A DNA stretch of 46,156 bases from Lacticaseibacillus porcinae (GCF_003946305.1 NZ_RHNS01000023.1:1-46156); one strand, 5' to 3'. Shown: positions 32,973 through 42,096, counted from the first letter of the stretch. Notes: generated by a model not told the origin, from the sequence alone. A program made the numbers and translations.

Positions 32973-34206
32973 TGGCCCACCCCTTGGAGAAGAAGTACGG
33001 TTGGATATGATAATGATCAGGTGCCTGCTGCTGCGTCAAAAATGGATCGACAACTTGATCAACTGCCACCCAACCGCGCCAACCTAAGTGGATCGTGTCT
33101 TGCATGAAGTAAGGTTGACGGCCAGCTTTGGTGAGGTCTAAGACATGTGAGAAACCTTGATCAGCTAATTGCCGTTTGATTTTATTGGTGGTGGTGGTGA
33201 TCATTGGTTGCGACAAATGGGTGTATTGTGCCCATTTGGCGTTGATCGGCGGGATCACGAACTGCACTTGAATATGATTTTTGGCAAATTGATCCAGCAA
33301 CAATTGGAAATCCCCATATTCTGGTGAACGGCGATAGTCAAATGTCGCTTGTTTGCCACGCATTTTGGCCAGTTTATTGCCACCTAAGCGTTGGGAGAAG
33401 AAGTGATTTTCGATGCCAAAATGATTGTTTGTCGTCGCTTTGGCACCGATTTTTCCTGCCAATGCGTCAAGTTGCGCGGCAGTCGCATGTTCTGGTAATT
33501 GGGCCATGCCTTTTTGAATACGGGCATAGTGATTGCCAACTGTAAAGCGGGAGAACAAACTGTCTTCATTGCGCAACAAGGTCTCATGAATTGCTAAGCG
33601 GGTGTTCAACCCTTGACCGAGCTTAACGCCAGCCGCAATATCTAACAAGCCTTCGCGAATATCGCTATGCGCTTTAGCGGGACTGAGCTTCAACAAACGT
33701 TTGGCAGCGTATCGATCGGCGGCATCGTGTGAGTCAGCGTGTTGCAAGAATTGAATCGCTTGTAATGGCGAGTAGAAATATTGAAAAGCGCCGGGATTGA
33801 CGCCTTTTGGTGTAAACCACTGCAATGAAATGATGAAAACCACTTTTTTGCCGCGGTATTGACGGATCCATGATTGATTATCAAGATAATGCGTCAACGA
33901 CTGAGTCCCTGGGGCGCCGAGTAAAAACGGACGATAAGGCCGATCATATTTCGCCGCTAACACTGACGGGTGGAAGGCGTCCATACGTGACAATTCTGAA
34001 CTGCCGATAAACGGGACATAATCAGACTTTAACGCTTGATCTTTAATGCGTTGACCCAGCAAAATGTTGGGTGCCATCGACACCGACGCTTCGCGCAAGG
34101 TTTTTTGATTGAGGTGACCTTGTGGTAGTGGCACCAATAACACGCCGAGTACTAGCACACACGCCAAGATCACTGGTCCAAAAATCATCCACAGGCGTTT
34201 TTTCAT
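32962..34206 (-). CDS. dltD: D-alanine transfer protein DltD
   Basis: This 414-residue protein has an N-terminal membrane anchor (about 5-25) and an extracellular SGNH-like domain. The catalytic Ser lies in GSSE (68-71) and the Asp/His pair near the C-terminus in the [10 protein letters not shown] region. DltD completes the transfer of D-alanine onto teichoic acids outside the membrane. The ATG at 34206 overlaps the dltC stop (ATGA), so a longer frame to 34251 is rejected. It overlaps the following serine hydrolase gene by 11 bp. Confidence 0.93.
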   Translation of the reverse strand: MKKRLWMIFGPVILACVLVLGVLLVPLPQGHLNQKTLREASVSMAPNILLGQRIKDQALKSDYVPFIGSSELSRMDAFHPSVLAAKYDRPYRPFLLGAPGTQSLTHYLDNQSWIRQYRGKKVVFIISLQWFTPKGVNPGAFQYFYSPLQAIQFLQHADSHDAADRYAAKRLLKLSPAKAHSDIREGLLDIAAGVKLGQGLNTRLAIHETLLRNEDSLFSRFTVGNHYARIQKGMAQLPEHATAAQLDALAGKIGAKATTNNHFGIENHFFSQRLGGNKLAKMRGKQATFDYRRSPEYGDFQLLLDQFAKNHIQVQFVIPPINAKWAQYTHLSQPMITTTTNKIKRQLADQGFSHVLDLTKAGRQPYFMQDTIHLGWRGWVAVDQVVDPFLTQQQAPDHYHIQPYFFSKGWANAQ

Positions 34207-34436
34207 TGGGCAGCAGAGGCTTTGGCAATGATCTTGTTTGGCGTGTTCCATTCATTGCGGTCAAATTCAGACACTGGCACCGAAATGCCGAGTTGATCTT
34301 GTAATTCTAATAACAATTGGACGGTGTCCATGGAATCTAGTAATGCCGTAGCAAATAAATCAGTGTCTAACGCACTGGATAAATCTTCGCCGGTGAGGTC
34401 TTGTAAGATATTTAATACCGTTGTTTTCGTGTCCAT
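34203..34436 (-). CDS. dltC: D-alanyl carrier protein DltC
   Basis: This 77-residue acyl-carrier-type protein has a four-helix fold. Ser35 in the motif LLDSMDTVQ (32-40) takes the phosphopantetheine arm that carries D-alanine activated by DltA and hands it to the DltB channel. Length is exactly that of the family. It lies 15 bp after dltB, with AGGAG upstream, and overlaps dltD by 4 bp. Confidence 0.96.
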   Translation of the reverse strand: MDTKTTVLNILQDLTGEDLSSALDTDLFATALLDSMDTVQLLLELQDQLGISVPVSEFDRNEWNTPNKIIAKASAAQ

Positions 34437-34451
34437 TGTAAGTACTCCTTT

Positions 34452-35645
34452 TTATTTGAAGAATAACGTGTCTAAGAAACCAGAGAAAATCAAGAAACTA
34501 AAGCAAACCACATTGAAGGTGATAAAAATCGCCAACGCTTGGGTGAAGCGGTTATGCGGCATTGACTGGCGGTGCTTTTTCTTAAATCGCAACCAAATGT
34601 CGTTGATAATGATCGCTGCGGCGTGAAACAAGCCATAAACGATGTAATACCACGTCACCCCATGCCAAAAGCCCATCACCAAAAAGTTGATCAAGTAAGC
34701 GACTTGACTGACGCGAATGCGGTTTTTGATCAATTTGTGCTTCATGATGAAGAAAGTCGTCCGCATGAAGACGAAATCCCGAAACCAGAAACTCAAGCTC
34801 ATGTGCCAGCGATTCCAGAACTCTTTGATGTTCGGCGCGGCAAAAGGTTTGTTAAAGTTCATCGGGGTGTCGATCCCCATGATCAATGAAATCGCCACAG
34901 CGAACAAACTGTAACCAGCAAAATCAAAGAACAAATACATCGAGTAGTCATACATATACCCGACTAACGACCAAGAAAAGCCGCCGATCCGCAAGGCAAA
35001 ATGCGCCAGTTGCGGCAACCACACCGTCCCAAACAAGTAGCCCAGCACATATTTGTACAAAAACCCTAAGAACAAATACTTCACCGCACGGTTCAACATG
35101 TCGAGATATTGGTCGCGCTCAGGTGCGCCTTCAACATCTTGTTCAAACCTCCGGAAGCGATCGATCGGCCCACTGGAAATTGTCGGCATAAAGCACATAA
35201 AGCGGATCACTGGCCAAACACGTAAGGCCTTGATGGTGCCATCGCGCAGTTCCATGATGATTTGTACGGCTTTAAAGGTCAGGTAACTGATCCCTAAGAA
35301 ACCCAATAGCGATGGCGTCACACTGAATACTGGCGTCAGTTTGACGATCACCAAAGGGAAAATCGACGCAAGGACTGCGATCACAAACCACGATGTTTGA
35401 TTGTGGGCTTTGCGATAATGGGCATAAGCGAAGATCACCACCACTTGCCAAATCAAGTAGCCGATCAAGGCAACGCCTTGATGCCATTTTTCACCAGTGA
35501 ACATCAACACGATAAAACTGAGGCTCACCAGCACTTCATAGACTTTCAACCGGTGGCCATGCCACAAGCCGACCATCAATGGGATCAGTGCTACTAACAG
35601 ATAAATAAAGTATTGCGGATCTGCATAAGGTTGTAAGTTGATCAT
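34452..35645 (-). CDS. dltB: D-alanyl transfer protein DltB (MBOAT family)
   Basis: This 397-residue membrane protein has 11 or so helices and belongs to the membrane-bound O-acyltransferase family. The conserved funnel residues are in FWNRWHMSLSFWFRDF (276-291, His281) and the catalytic His328 in GFWHG (325-329). It passes D-alanine from DltC across the membrane. Its ATG overlaps the dltA stop (ATGA, 35642-35645), so the two are coupled. Confidence 0.96.
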   Translation of the reverse strand: MINLQPYADPQYFIYLLVALIPLMVGLWHGHRLKVYEVLVSLSFIVLMFTGEKWHQGVALIGYLIWQVVVIFAYAHYRKAHNQTSWFVIAVLASIFPLVIVKLTPVFSVTPSLLGFLGISYLTFKAVQIIMELRDGTIKALRVWPVIRFMCFMPTISSGPIDRFRRFEQDVEGAPERDQYLDMLNRAVKYLFLGFLYKYVLGYLFGTVWLPQLAHFALRIGGFSWSLVGYMYDYSMYLFFDFAGYSLFAVAISLIMGIDTPMNFNKPFAAPNIKEFWNRWHMSLSFWFRDFVFMRTTFFIMKHKLIKNRIRVSQVAYLINFLVMGFWHGVTWYYIVYGLFHAAAIIINDIWLRFKKKHRQSMPHNRFTQALAIFITFNVVCFSFLIFSGFLDTLFFK

Positions 35646-37141
35646 GCGTTGACCTCAGCGATCAACTGTTTGATCGCCACTTTCCCATTCGCCGTCAGCG
35701 GCAACGCGTCGCGATAAACAAACCGTTGTGGCACCATGTAGCTCATCATTTTACTTTCTAGCGAGCGGCGGATCGCTTGGGTCAGTTGTAATTCTGATTC
35801 AAATTCATTTTTGGCTGGGACGATATAAGCTAACAGCTTCGCCACTTTATGTTCACGGTTATATTTAGGGATCGCAACACCTTGTGCGATCAATGGCGCA
35901 TCGTTTAAGTAGTGGTTGACTTCTTCAAGTTCGATCCGGTAGCCGTTAAGCTTAATTTGAAAATCTGTCCGCCCACGATAAAAGATCATCCCGGCATCAT
36001 CGATGTACCCGAGATCGCCTGTCGCATAGCCGTCTGGTAAAAAGGCAGCCGCCGTTTTATCAGGATTATTGAGGTAGCCTTTAGACACACTTGGTCCTTG
36101 GATCATCAACTCCCCAACGCGTTGTCCATCTTCATCGCGCAAGGTATTTTCACGCAATAAGATCTTCGTATCCGGTTTGGCGACACCGATCGGCAAACCG
36201 GAATATTGATCAAGCACTGCTTGGGTGATTTCAACCGCCGTCACCGCAACTGTCGCTTCAGTCGGCCCATAAGTGTTATAGATCTGTGCTTGTGGGAAAC
36301 GTTGTAATAAAGTTTCGGCTAAAGCATGAGTCAACTCTTCGCCACAAAAGAAGAATTGGGTTAAATCAGGATAATGCGCCGCATCAAAGTTGGCATCTAA
36401 TAAGCAAATGCTGGCAAAACTCGGCGTTGAGATCCACACTTGCAAGGCTAGAGTCGGTAACACCGCAAACAACGTTTTTAAGTTTGCCGCTTGGTCTTGC
36501 GGCATTACTTTCAACGCACCGCCTTGCGTGAGTGCTGGATACAACCCCATCACTGATAAGTCGAAGGAATATGGGGCCTGGCTTAACACTTGTGCATGTT
36601 CAGGCAGATCAAAGGTGTTCATCCAATTGACGAAGCTCAACAAGTTGTTGTGCGAGATCTGCACGCCTTTAGGTTGACCCGTCGTTCCTGACGTAAAGAT
36701 AATGTAGAAGGTATCATCGCCTGTCACTGGAGTCAACTTCGCAGCATGGGCGCGACTACCGGCGATGGCTTGCGTCCGGGCATCAAGCACTGGTGTTTGC
36801 ATTGCGATCGGCAAGTCTGCCACAGCTAAGATCAACGCCGGTTTAGCAATACTTTCGATCATGGTCAACCGTGTTTGTGGCGAATGGGTATCGACTGGAA
36901 TATAGGCATGCCCTGATTTCACACAGGCGAGAAACGCGACGATAGTGGCAAAGCTTTGATCGCCATACACCATGATCGGTGCCTTCGCTGGTAGGTCGCA
37001 GCCAGCGATCGCTTGCGCTAAATGCGTCGAAGCAGTGCTAAGTTGTTGATAATCATACGTTTGGTCATTGATTTGGTAGCAGACGCGATGCGGCTCTTGT
37101 TGTGCAAATGCATCGATCGTTTGAATAATATCTGTGATCAC
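35642..37141 (-). CDS. dltA: D-alanine--DltC ligase DltA
   Basis: This 499-residue adenylating enzyme activates D-alanine with ATP and loads it on DltC. The phosphate-binding loop TSGTTGQPKG is at about residues 150-159, the core motif NTYGPTEATVAVT follows near 288, and the C-terminal hinge and catalytic Lys in NGKVAIKQL near the end. The start is GTG at 37141, with GGAGGG 5 nt before it; the upstream in-frame GTG at 37159 would put that ribosome site inside the gene. It follows dltX directly. Confidence 0.95.
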   Translation of the reverse strand: MITDIIQTIDAFAQQEPHRVCYQINDQTYDYQQLSTASTHLAQAIAGCDLPAKAPIMVYGDQSFATIVAFLACVKSGHAYIPVDTHSPQTRLTMIESIAKPALILAVADLPIAMQTPVLDARTQAIAGSRAHAAKLTPVTGDDTFYIIFTSGTTGQPKGVQISHNNLLSFVNWMNTFDLPEHAQVLSQAPYSFDLSVMGLYPALTQGGALKVMPQDQAANLKTLFAVLPTLALQVWISTPSFASICLLDANFDAAHYPDLTQFFFCGEELTHALAETLLQRFPQAQIYNTYGPTEATVAVTAVEITQAVLDQYSGLPIGVAKPDTKILLRENTLRDEDGQRVGELMIQGPSVSKGYLNNPDKTAAAFLPDGYATGDLGYIDDAGMIFYRGRTDFQIKLNGYRIELEEVNHYLNDAPLIAQGVAIPKYNREHKVAKLLAYIVPAKNEFESELQLTQAIRRSLESKMMSYMVPQRFVYRDALPLTANGKVAIKQLIAEVNA

Positions 37142-37158
37142 GATAACCCTCCAAGACA

Positions 37159-37296
37159 CTAGAATTCGTTATAAATAAAGTGACTGCCACCGACACCGCG
37201 GTAGCTATATAAGTACACCAGTACCAATAAGATCACTGCGTAAAATAAGGTCCGCAAAATGAAATTCACCACTGGTCGTTGAAAAAATTGTTTCAA
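37159..37296 (-). CDS. dltX: DltX, small membrane protein of the D-alanylation system
   Basis: This 45-codon gene starts with TTG (37294-37296), with GGAG 7 nt upstream. The peptide has a basic amphipathic start (KQFFQRPVVNF), one membrane helix (about 12-31) and the conserved C-terminus ending GSHFIYNEF. That FIYNEF end is the hallmark of DltX, which is required for D-alanylation; its C-terminal motif accepts D-alanine on the outer side and relays it from DltB to teichoic acid with DltD. It lies 11 bp after the glycosyltransferase gene and 17 bp before dltA. Confidence 0.92.
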   Translation of the reverse strand: MKQFFQRPVVNFILRTLFYAVILLVLVYLYSYRGVGGSHFIYNEF

Positions 37297-37307
37297 TCTC
37301 CTACTCC

Positions 37308-38009
37308 TTAGTCGATTGTTGAAATCACATAACTCGGTCCACCTGGTTGCCGCCGTTGCCAAAGGGTAAAGCAAAATCCTAACAAGATCACATTGCCTAC
37401 AGTTGCCCCTAACGGCCAAAAGCTCAACGCGATCACTGCGACTGCGGCGATCACCCACAATAGCCAAGGTGGGGCTTGGCGTTTAGGCAATGAACCGATC
37501 CAAGCGAGGCGTTTTTGTTTAAAGCCAATGTCTTGCAAATCGCTTAACGCAAAAACATGGCGGCTGGCGCCTTGCAACAACGCGCGCTTCACTTGGGCGG
37601 TAAACGCACAATTGCGAAAAATCATTCGCCGTTTGTTGCCAAAGCCAACTACTTGATAACCACCAACCACTAATGCATCGATCATTGAGACCATGGTTTC
37701 GATCATCGTAGGCTGTTCTGGGTCGATCACCACATAAGCATCAGCAGCCACTGACGCTAAGCCTGCAAGCACCGCCGCGTCATAGCCAAAATGTCGCGAT
37801 AAACACAGTTTATGAGCGTTTTCGACGCTGACTTTCAATTGGGCAATTTCATCAGCTAACGTTGAACCGGCGCCGTCATCGATCAACCACAGCTGAAAGC
37901 CCACTTGCGGCCACAGTTTGGTACAAATATCGATTTGAGCTTGCACAGCGGTAACAGTTTGCGAGAGTTTTTGCGAGTGATAGCATGGCAGCAACAAGGC
38001 GATTTGCAT
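37308..38009 (-). CDS. Family-2 glycosyltransferase, polyprenyl-phosphate type, first gene of the dlt operon
   Basis: This 233-residue protein has a shortened GT2 domain and two C-terminal membrane helices (about 182-203 and 205-219). The nucleotide-sugar motif LIDDG is at 42-46, and SRHFGYDAAVLAGL (71-84) matches the SRNFGKEAA block of GtrB/ArnC/DPM1-type enzymes that put a sugar on undecaprenyl phosphate. The acceptor-site motif usually read DADLQ is here DPEQ (96-99), and the following loop is short, so activity may be altered. The ATG at 38009 has AGGAG 5 nt upstream. It is 11 bp before dltX in the same direction, so it likely opens the operon and may serve glycosylation of lipoteichoic acid. 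Confidence 0.8.
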   Translation of the reverse strand: MQIALLLPCYHSQKLSQTVTAVQAQIDICTKLWPQVGFQLWLIDDGAGSTLADEIAQLKVSVENAHKLCLSRHFGYDAAVLAGLASVAADAYVVIDPEQPTMIETMVSMIDALVVGGYQVVGFGNKRRMIFRNCAFTAQVKRALLQGASRHVFALSDLQDIGFKQKRLAWIGSLPKRQAPPWLLWVIAAVAVIALSFWPLGATVGNVILLGFCFTLWQRRQPGGPSYVISTID

Positions 38010-38089
38010 GACGACTCCTTTCTGATCAGGTGATGGTTTTAGTGTAGCGACTTTGTTTAAGCGCATCCCCTTATGCTTGTTGAATTTAA

Positions 38090-38106
38090 TCTGAGAATTT
38101 CTCAGA
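38090..38106. promoter_or_regulatory. 17-bp perfect palindrome upstream of the dlt operon
   Basis: TCTGAGAATTTCTCAGA is a perfect palindrome around one central base, about 80 bp upstream of the glycosyltransferase start and past the terminator of the two-component genes. It is the right size for a dimeric regulator. A matching promoter was not clearly seen. Confidence 0.5.
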
Positions 38107-38159
38107 ATCGCCCTTAGTACCTAAATGGCAGTCGATCCGCATTTGTCAATCGACTCAAC

Positions 38160-38191
38160 AAAAAAGACCGAAGCACTGGGCTTCAGTCTTT
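38160..38191 (-). terminator. Terminator of the two-component operon
   Basis: AAAGAC-GAAGC pairs with GCTTC-GTCTTT (38163-38191, one mismatch) and A residues before it give a T-run on the minus strand. It separates the kinase gene from the dlt operon. Confidence 0.8.
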
Positions 38192-38197
38192 CAACAT

Positions 38198-39571
38198 TTA
38201 ATCATTTGTCGGCAAGGTGATCACAAACCTTGCGCCTGTGGGATGATTGTCGACCACTTTTAATTCACTGTGATTTAAATCGATCAACCGCTTGGCGATC
38301 GCTAAACCCAGGCCAGTGCCACCGATCTGCTTTTCTCGTGAGGCATCGACGCGATAGAAGCGATCGAACACTTTATCTTTATCAGCATCACTGACGCCTG
38401 GGCCTTGATCTGAAACTGACAGTTCAGCGCCATCAGCGGTGCGCGATACTTGGATCGTGATTTGAGAATTTTCACCATATTTCTCAGCATTGTTGAGCAA
38501 CGCGACTACCACTTGCTCGATTGAATCACGATGCGCATAGGCTAACACTGAATTATCGGTGATCACTTGTAGCGGCTGGTGATCACCAACGGGATAGGCG
38601 GCAGCCACGCGGTTTGCCAATTTTGACAAATCAAACCAGTCTCCAGCTAAATGGGCATGATCCATGCGCGATAAACTTAACAACCGCTCGATCAGCTCTT
38701 GCATCGCTAAGCTTGAGGCTTCAATGGTGGCAAGTGACTCAGGCACGATTTCAGGATGGTCTTTGGCATGGCGTCTGATCAACCCAACATGGCCGCGGAT
38801 CGCAGCTAGCGGCGTCCGCAATTCATGCGACGCATCGGAAACAAATTGATGATCGCGGATCACTTGTTGATTCAAACTCGCTAATAAGCGGTTGAACTCA
38901 ACGCCTAACGCTTGCACTTCTGCAGGACCTGCAGGCACTGGCAAGGTTTCATGATAAGTCGCGTCTTTGGTTTCAACAATCGTTTCTGCCGCTGTGGTTA
39001 AGTCTACTAACGGTTGGTTTAAGCGCCGCGCAAAAATGTGGATCAACCAAATCCCTAACAACAACCCGATCACACTCATCACCACGATCACTAACAACGT
39101 TAATTTGAATAATTCGATCATATTATTCAAGCTCAACCATAATTCATAAGTGACTTTGGTGGTGCCATAATGTTTGGTTTCAGCAAGATGATAGTAGATC
39201 CCATGCTTTTTTTGATATTGGACATGTGACCACAGTGCCCAAGTATCCCAATTATCTTTCAAAAAGGCTTGCGTATGTTTGGTGTAATAATAGCGAGCCG
39301 TTTTCGTTTTCGGTTTGACGATCACCCGCACAAAGCTGGTGCGCATGTTGACATTCGCAGTATCGCGCCAATAATCCCAGTCAGGTTTGTTATCGGCGAA
39401 ACTATTTTGCAACGTAGTCATCAACTGGGCGGCATCTTCTTGTTTATTGCGCACCAAATGCGCCCCAACAACGCTGACTGTTGCTAACCCCACTGCTAAC
39501 ATCAATACCGTCAACAACCACGCATAAGCGCGCGAAATGCGAGTGGCACTAGATTCTGTTGGTTTAGGCAT
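38198..39571 (-). CDS. Sensor histidine kinase
   Basis: This 457-residue kinase has two membrane helices (about 18-38 and 153-178) enclosing an extracellular sensor of about 115 residues rich in Tyr, Trp and Lys. HAMP (about 179-235), His249 in FVSDASHELRTPLAA, and an ATPase domain with NNAEKYGENSQ and DQGPGV follow. Organisation is like YkoH/CssS-type kinases. The ATG at 39571 overlaps the regulator gene by 8 bp; an upstream ATG at 39595 has no ribosome site. The signal is unknown. The dlt operon begins 190 bp downstream, and cell-envelope stress is a natural guess. Confidence 0.92.
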   Translation of the reverse strand: MPKPTESSATRISRAYAWLLTVLMLAVGLATVSVVGAHLVRNKQEDAAQLMTTLQNSFADNKPDWDYWRDTANVNMRTSFVRVIVKPKTKTARYYYTKHTQAFLKDNWDTWALWSHVQYQKKHGIYYHLAETKHYGTTKVTYELWLSLNNMIELFKLTLLVIVVMSVIGLLLGIWLIHIFARRLNQPLVDLTTAAETIVETKDATYHETLPVPAGPAEVQALGVEFNRLLASLNQQVIRDHQFVSDASHELRTPLAAIRGHVGLIRRHAKDHPEIVPESLATIEASSLAMQELIERLLSLSRMDHAHLAGDWFDLSKLANRVAAAYPVGDHQPLQVITDNSVLAYAHRDSIEQVVVALLNNAEKYGENSQITIQVSRTADGAELSVSDQGPGVSDADKDKVFDRFYRVDASREKQIGGTGLGLAIAKRLIDLNHSELKVVDNHPTGARFVITLPTND

Positions 39572-40256
39572 GGCACCAGTCCGCTGATAACACATAACCG
39601 ACGCCGCGCACTGTATGGATCAGCGGTTGCGTCCCTGGCAAGTCCAACTTATTGCGCAAGTAGCGAATATACACATCCACAATGTTCACTTGCCCGTCAA
39701 AATCTTGTCCCCACACTGTATCGAGCAGTTCGTCGCGAGTCATCGGATCGTTAGCATGTTGGATCAACGCCAACAACAATTCATACTCACGTGGGGTGAG
39801 CACTGCCACCAAGTCGCCGCGACGCACAGTGCGCGCTTTGGTATCAAGGGTCAAGTCACCAACCGTATAAGTGCTATGTGGTGTATGATTTTGGCGGCGA
39901 ACGCAGACCCGCACGCGAGCAAGTAGTTCTTCAATATCAAAAGGCTTGGTAATGTAATCATCGGCGCCGTTATCAAGGCCGGCGACTTTATCGCCGACAT
40001 AATCCCGCGCCGTCATCATGATCACTGGCAAATCATCATTTTTGCGGATGCGACGTAACACTTCTAAGCCGTCTAGCTTCGGTAACATCCAATCTAAAAT
40101 CACCAGATCTAGGCTTTGACCGTGGGCTTGATAATATTGCCAAGCACTTAACCCATCATGCACGACATTAACGTCGTAGCCTTCGAACTTCAGCTCTGAT
40201 GACAAAAATGTCGTCAAGCTGGTTTCATCTTCAACCAATAACAATGACTGTGCCAT
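39564..40256 (-). CDS. OmpR-family response regulator
   Basis: This 230-residue regulator has a receiver with Glu9/Asp10 and phosphorylated Asp55 (LVILDWMLP) and a winged-helix DNA-binding domain (about 130-225) ending in RYLRNKLDLPGTQPLIHTVRGVGYVL. It pairs with the kinase gene it overlaps. The ATG at 40256 is used because GGAGGGG lies 5 nt upstream; the in-frame GTG at 40268 would contain that site. Targets are unknown; the palindrome at 38090 is a candidate. Confidence 0.93.
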   Translation of the reverse strand: MAQSLLLVEDETSLTTFLSSELKFEGYDVNVVHDGLSAWQYYQAHGQSLDLVILDWMLPKLDGLEVLRRIRKNDDLPVIMMTARDYVGDKVAGLDNGADDYITKPFDIEELLARVRVCVRRQNHTPHSTYTVGDLTLDTKARTVRRGDLVAVLTPREYELLLALIQHANDPMTRDELLDTVWGQDFDGQVNIVDVYIRYLRNKLDLPGTQPLIHTVRGVGYVLSADWCHA

Positions 40257-40372
40257 ATGCCCCTCCACTTCGCGAATTACTATTGCTAGGATAACATATT
40301 CTCGCAGGTGCTCAGCTTACAGTGTTGTCACGTGAGCGGAAACGTTCAAAACATTACTTTTGCTTAAGAAAA

Positions 40373-40400
40373 AAGCCACATCGAGCAATCGACGTGGCTT
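40373..40400 (-). terminator. Terminator of padC
   Basis: AAGCCAC-TCGA pairs with TCGA-GTGGCTT (one mismatch, GCAA loop), with six T following on the minus strand, 8 bp beyond the padC stop codon. Confidence 0.85.
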
Positions 40401-40407
40401 GTTAGAC

Positions 40408-40959
40408 TTATTTGATCATTTGGTAGTTGTCATCATAGAACTTGCCGTTGCGAATGTCATCTGGCATGCCAGCGTATGGTTCTTTGGCAATAACTTGGTC
40501 GTTATTTTGGCCGGCGTCACCGATATACGTGATATGTGCGAATTCTGGCACCACGAGCTTTGGATAAGTTTCGTACTTTTCGCGAGATTCGTGCATCAAA
40601 TCAATGTGTTCGTTTTGGTAAGTGACGGTGATTTCTGGATGTTCTTGGACCCACTTTGGGAAGAAGATCGTACCGTTGAGCTTATGTTCGTTAGGGACGA
40701 AATCCAACGCAACGTCAGTGCCAGTCGGTTCAGTCCAAGCAACTTTGTATACGCCTGGGATCAACATCGCGATATGGGCTTCTTGATCCGTGACCCAACG
40801 TCCTGCAACCATGCCGCCGTGGATGCGGTAGTCAACCGTGTGGTCATTTTTAGCGTACCATTCATATTCCCAACCATTGTCGTAAGTATAAATGAAGTGC
40901 GTGCCTAAGAAATCGTCTAAGGTTTCAAAATGTTTATCTAAGTGATTCAAGTTTGCCAT
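40408..40959 (-). CDS. padC: Phenolic acid decarboxylase
   Basis: This 183-residue lipocalin-like enzyme needs no cofactor and decarboxylates p-coumaric, caffeic or ferulic acid to vinyl phenols, removing toxic plant acids. The family blocks are all present: [18 protein letters not shown] (22-39), [14 protein letters not shown] (46-59), [15 protein letters not shown] (68-82) and the C-terminal [11 protein letters not shown]. Catalytic Glu and Arg residues lie in the MVAGRWV and [11 protein letters not shown] blocks. GGAGG precedes the ATG. It is divergent from padR, with the operator between them. Confidence 0.97.
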   Translation of the reverse strand: MANLNHLDKHFETLDDFLGTHFIYTYDNGWEYEWYAKNDHTVDYRIHGGMVAGRWVTDQEAHIAMLIPGVYKVAWTEPTGTDVALDFVPNEHKLNGTIFFPKWVQEHPEITVTYQNEHIDLMHESREKYETYPKLVVPEFAHITYIGDAGQNNDQVIAKEPYAGMPDDIRNGKFYDDNYQMIK

Positions 40960-40974
40960 GCGAGTTCCTCCTAT

Positions 40975-40990
40975 ATGTCATTAATGACAT
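40975..40990. promoter_or_regulatory. PadR operator of the phenolic acid response
   Basis: ATGTCATTAATGACAT is a perfect 16-bp palindrome of the ATGT-N8-ACAT form bound by PadR. It lies just upstream of the padC ribosome site, so bound PadR would shut padC until phenolic acids release it. A TATACT box (41013-41018) probably belongs to padR. Confidence 0.88.
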
Positions 40991-41048
40991 GTTTTAATCA
41001 ACGTGATTATGTTATACTGAACTTATCAAATCGTCAAGAGGAAAATTC

Positions 41049-41588
41049 ATGGCCCAACGCAATTTACTGCAATTTATTATTTTAGGTTTACTTCACCAAA
41101 CACCGATGACTGGCTATGAGCTGACCAAAGCCTTCGATTCAGATATCGGGGAATTCTGGTCAGCGCAACATTCTCAAATCTACCCACAGCTTCAAAAGCT
41201 CGAAACTGCCGGCGCTTTAACGCACACTGAAGAAGTCACTGGCGAAAAACTCGCCCGCAAACGCTATGCGATCACTGACGACGGTTTGGACACCTTAAAC
41301 ACTTGGCTGGCAGCACCGACTGCTGCCTCAACCAACGGTAAAGATGAATTTGCCTTGAAGTTATACTTCATCCCCGATGCATCAGATTCGCGGTTGAAGC
41401 CGATGCTTGAAGCCCAACAAGTTGAACATACGACCAAGCGTACCCACCTCGAGCACCAACTCGCCACCAAGTTTCCTGATGGCGCCCCAACGACAGGACT
41501 TGGGCATTACTTGATTTTGCAACACGCGGTATTGCGAGAACATGAATATTGTGATTGGTTGGCTTCTGCGTTAAAACATTGCCACTAA
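41049..41588 (+). CDS. padR: PadR, phenolic-acid-responsive repressor
   Basis: This 179-residue regulator has the PadR winged helix (about 5-85: LLQFIILGLLHQTPMTGYEL, then EFWSAQHSQIYPQLQKLE) and a C-terminal helical Vir-like domain used for dimerisation. It represses padC and is relieved by phenolic acids. AGAGGAAA lies upstream of the ATG. This is the larger PadR type, unlike the 107-residue one at 2755. A strong terminator follows the stop. Confidence 0.95.
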   Translation: MAQRNLLQFIILGLLHQTPMTGYELTKAFDSDIGEFWSAQHSQIYPQLQKLETAGALTHTEEVTGEKLARKRYAITDDGLDTLNTWLAAPTAASTNGKDEFALKLYFIPDASDSRLKPMLEAQQVEHTTKRTHLEHQLATKFPDGAPTTGLGHYLILQHAVLREHEYCDWLASALKHCH

Positions 41589-41630
41589 AAAAGCGTGTGC
41601 TTCAGAAGAATTTCTGAAGCACACGCTTTT
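41589..41630. terminator. Bidirectional terminator after padR
   Basis: A perfect 19-bp stem (41589-41607 with 41612-41630) with a four-base loop separates padR from the converging EIIA-like gene. Confidence 0.93.
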
Positions 41631-41633
41631 GAT

Positions 41634-42077
41634 TTAAACCAGATCATCAGCAAACATCCCTAAACCCACGGGATCGTCACGCCATTGAGTAAAATATTGA
41701 TGATTAGCGGCAACCACAGTGGCAACGCGATCACGCAGAACTTGTAATTGCGTATCGTCAAATAACTGTGGTACCCGCAACACGATCAAATAATCGATCG
41801 GCTTTTGCAAAATCGTCCACATCACTGGCCGCCGCAAGGTCATCACCAAAACTTCTGGTTTGGTGCAGTTAGGATCGGTGACATGGATCAACGCCGTACG
41901 CTGATTCAGTTGCACAGCGTCGCGGGCAGCACTGGCAAGCAAACTGGAAATGGCTTGTTGTAAGTCGAGGCCGCGATCTTGGTGTAAGAATACCGCTGCC
42001 TGATGCAATGCATTGAGTTTATCGTAACGGGACAACTTGACGCGCGGATATACCGGCGCATGATCGGCGATGAACAT
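41634..42077 (-). CDS. Orphan PTS EIIA type-2-like protein
   Basis: This 147-residue cytoplasmic protein resembles the fructose/mannitol-type EIIA fold. The helix AISSLLASAARDAVQL leads to RTALIHVTDP, where His65 would align with the phosphorylated His of the usual IPH motif, followed by VLVMTLRRPVMW and a PIDYLIVLRVP strand. The Pro and Gly around the active His are not conserved, so it may be regulatory or inactive. The ATG at 42077 has GGAGG 8 nt upstream. No EIIB, EIIC or sugar gene adjoins it. A cre-like site and a palindrome lie just upstream, pointing to sugar control. The family assignment is from motif pattern only. Confidence 0.5.
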   Translation of the reverse strand: MFIADHAPVYPRVKLSRYDKLNALHQAAVFLHQDRGLDLQQAISSLLASAARDAVQLNQRTALIHVTDPNCTKPEVLVMTLRRPVMWTILQKPIDYLIVLRVPQLFDDTQLQVLRDRVATVVAANHQYFTQWRDDPVGLGMFADDLV

Positions 42078-42096
42078 AGTCGCGACCTCCTTTATT

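Noticed and set aside
40360-40908. 182-codon plus-strand frame across padC
   Set aside because: It is antisense to the unmistakable phenolic acid decarboxylase and runs through its terminator.
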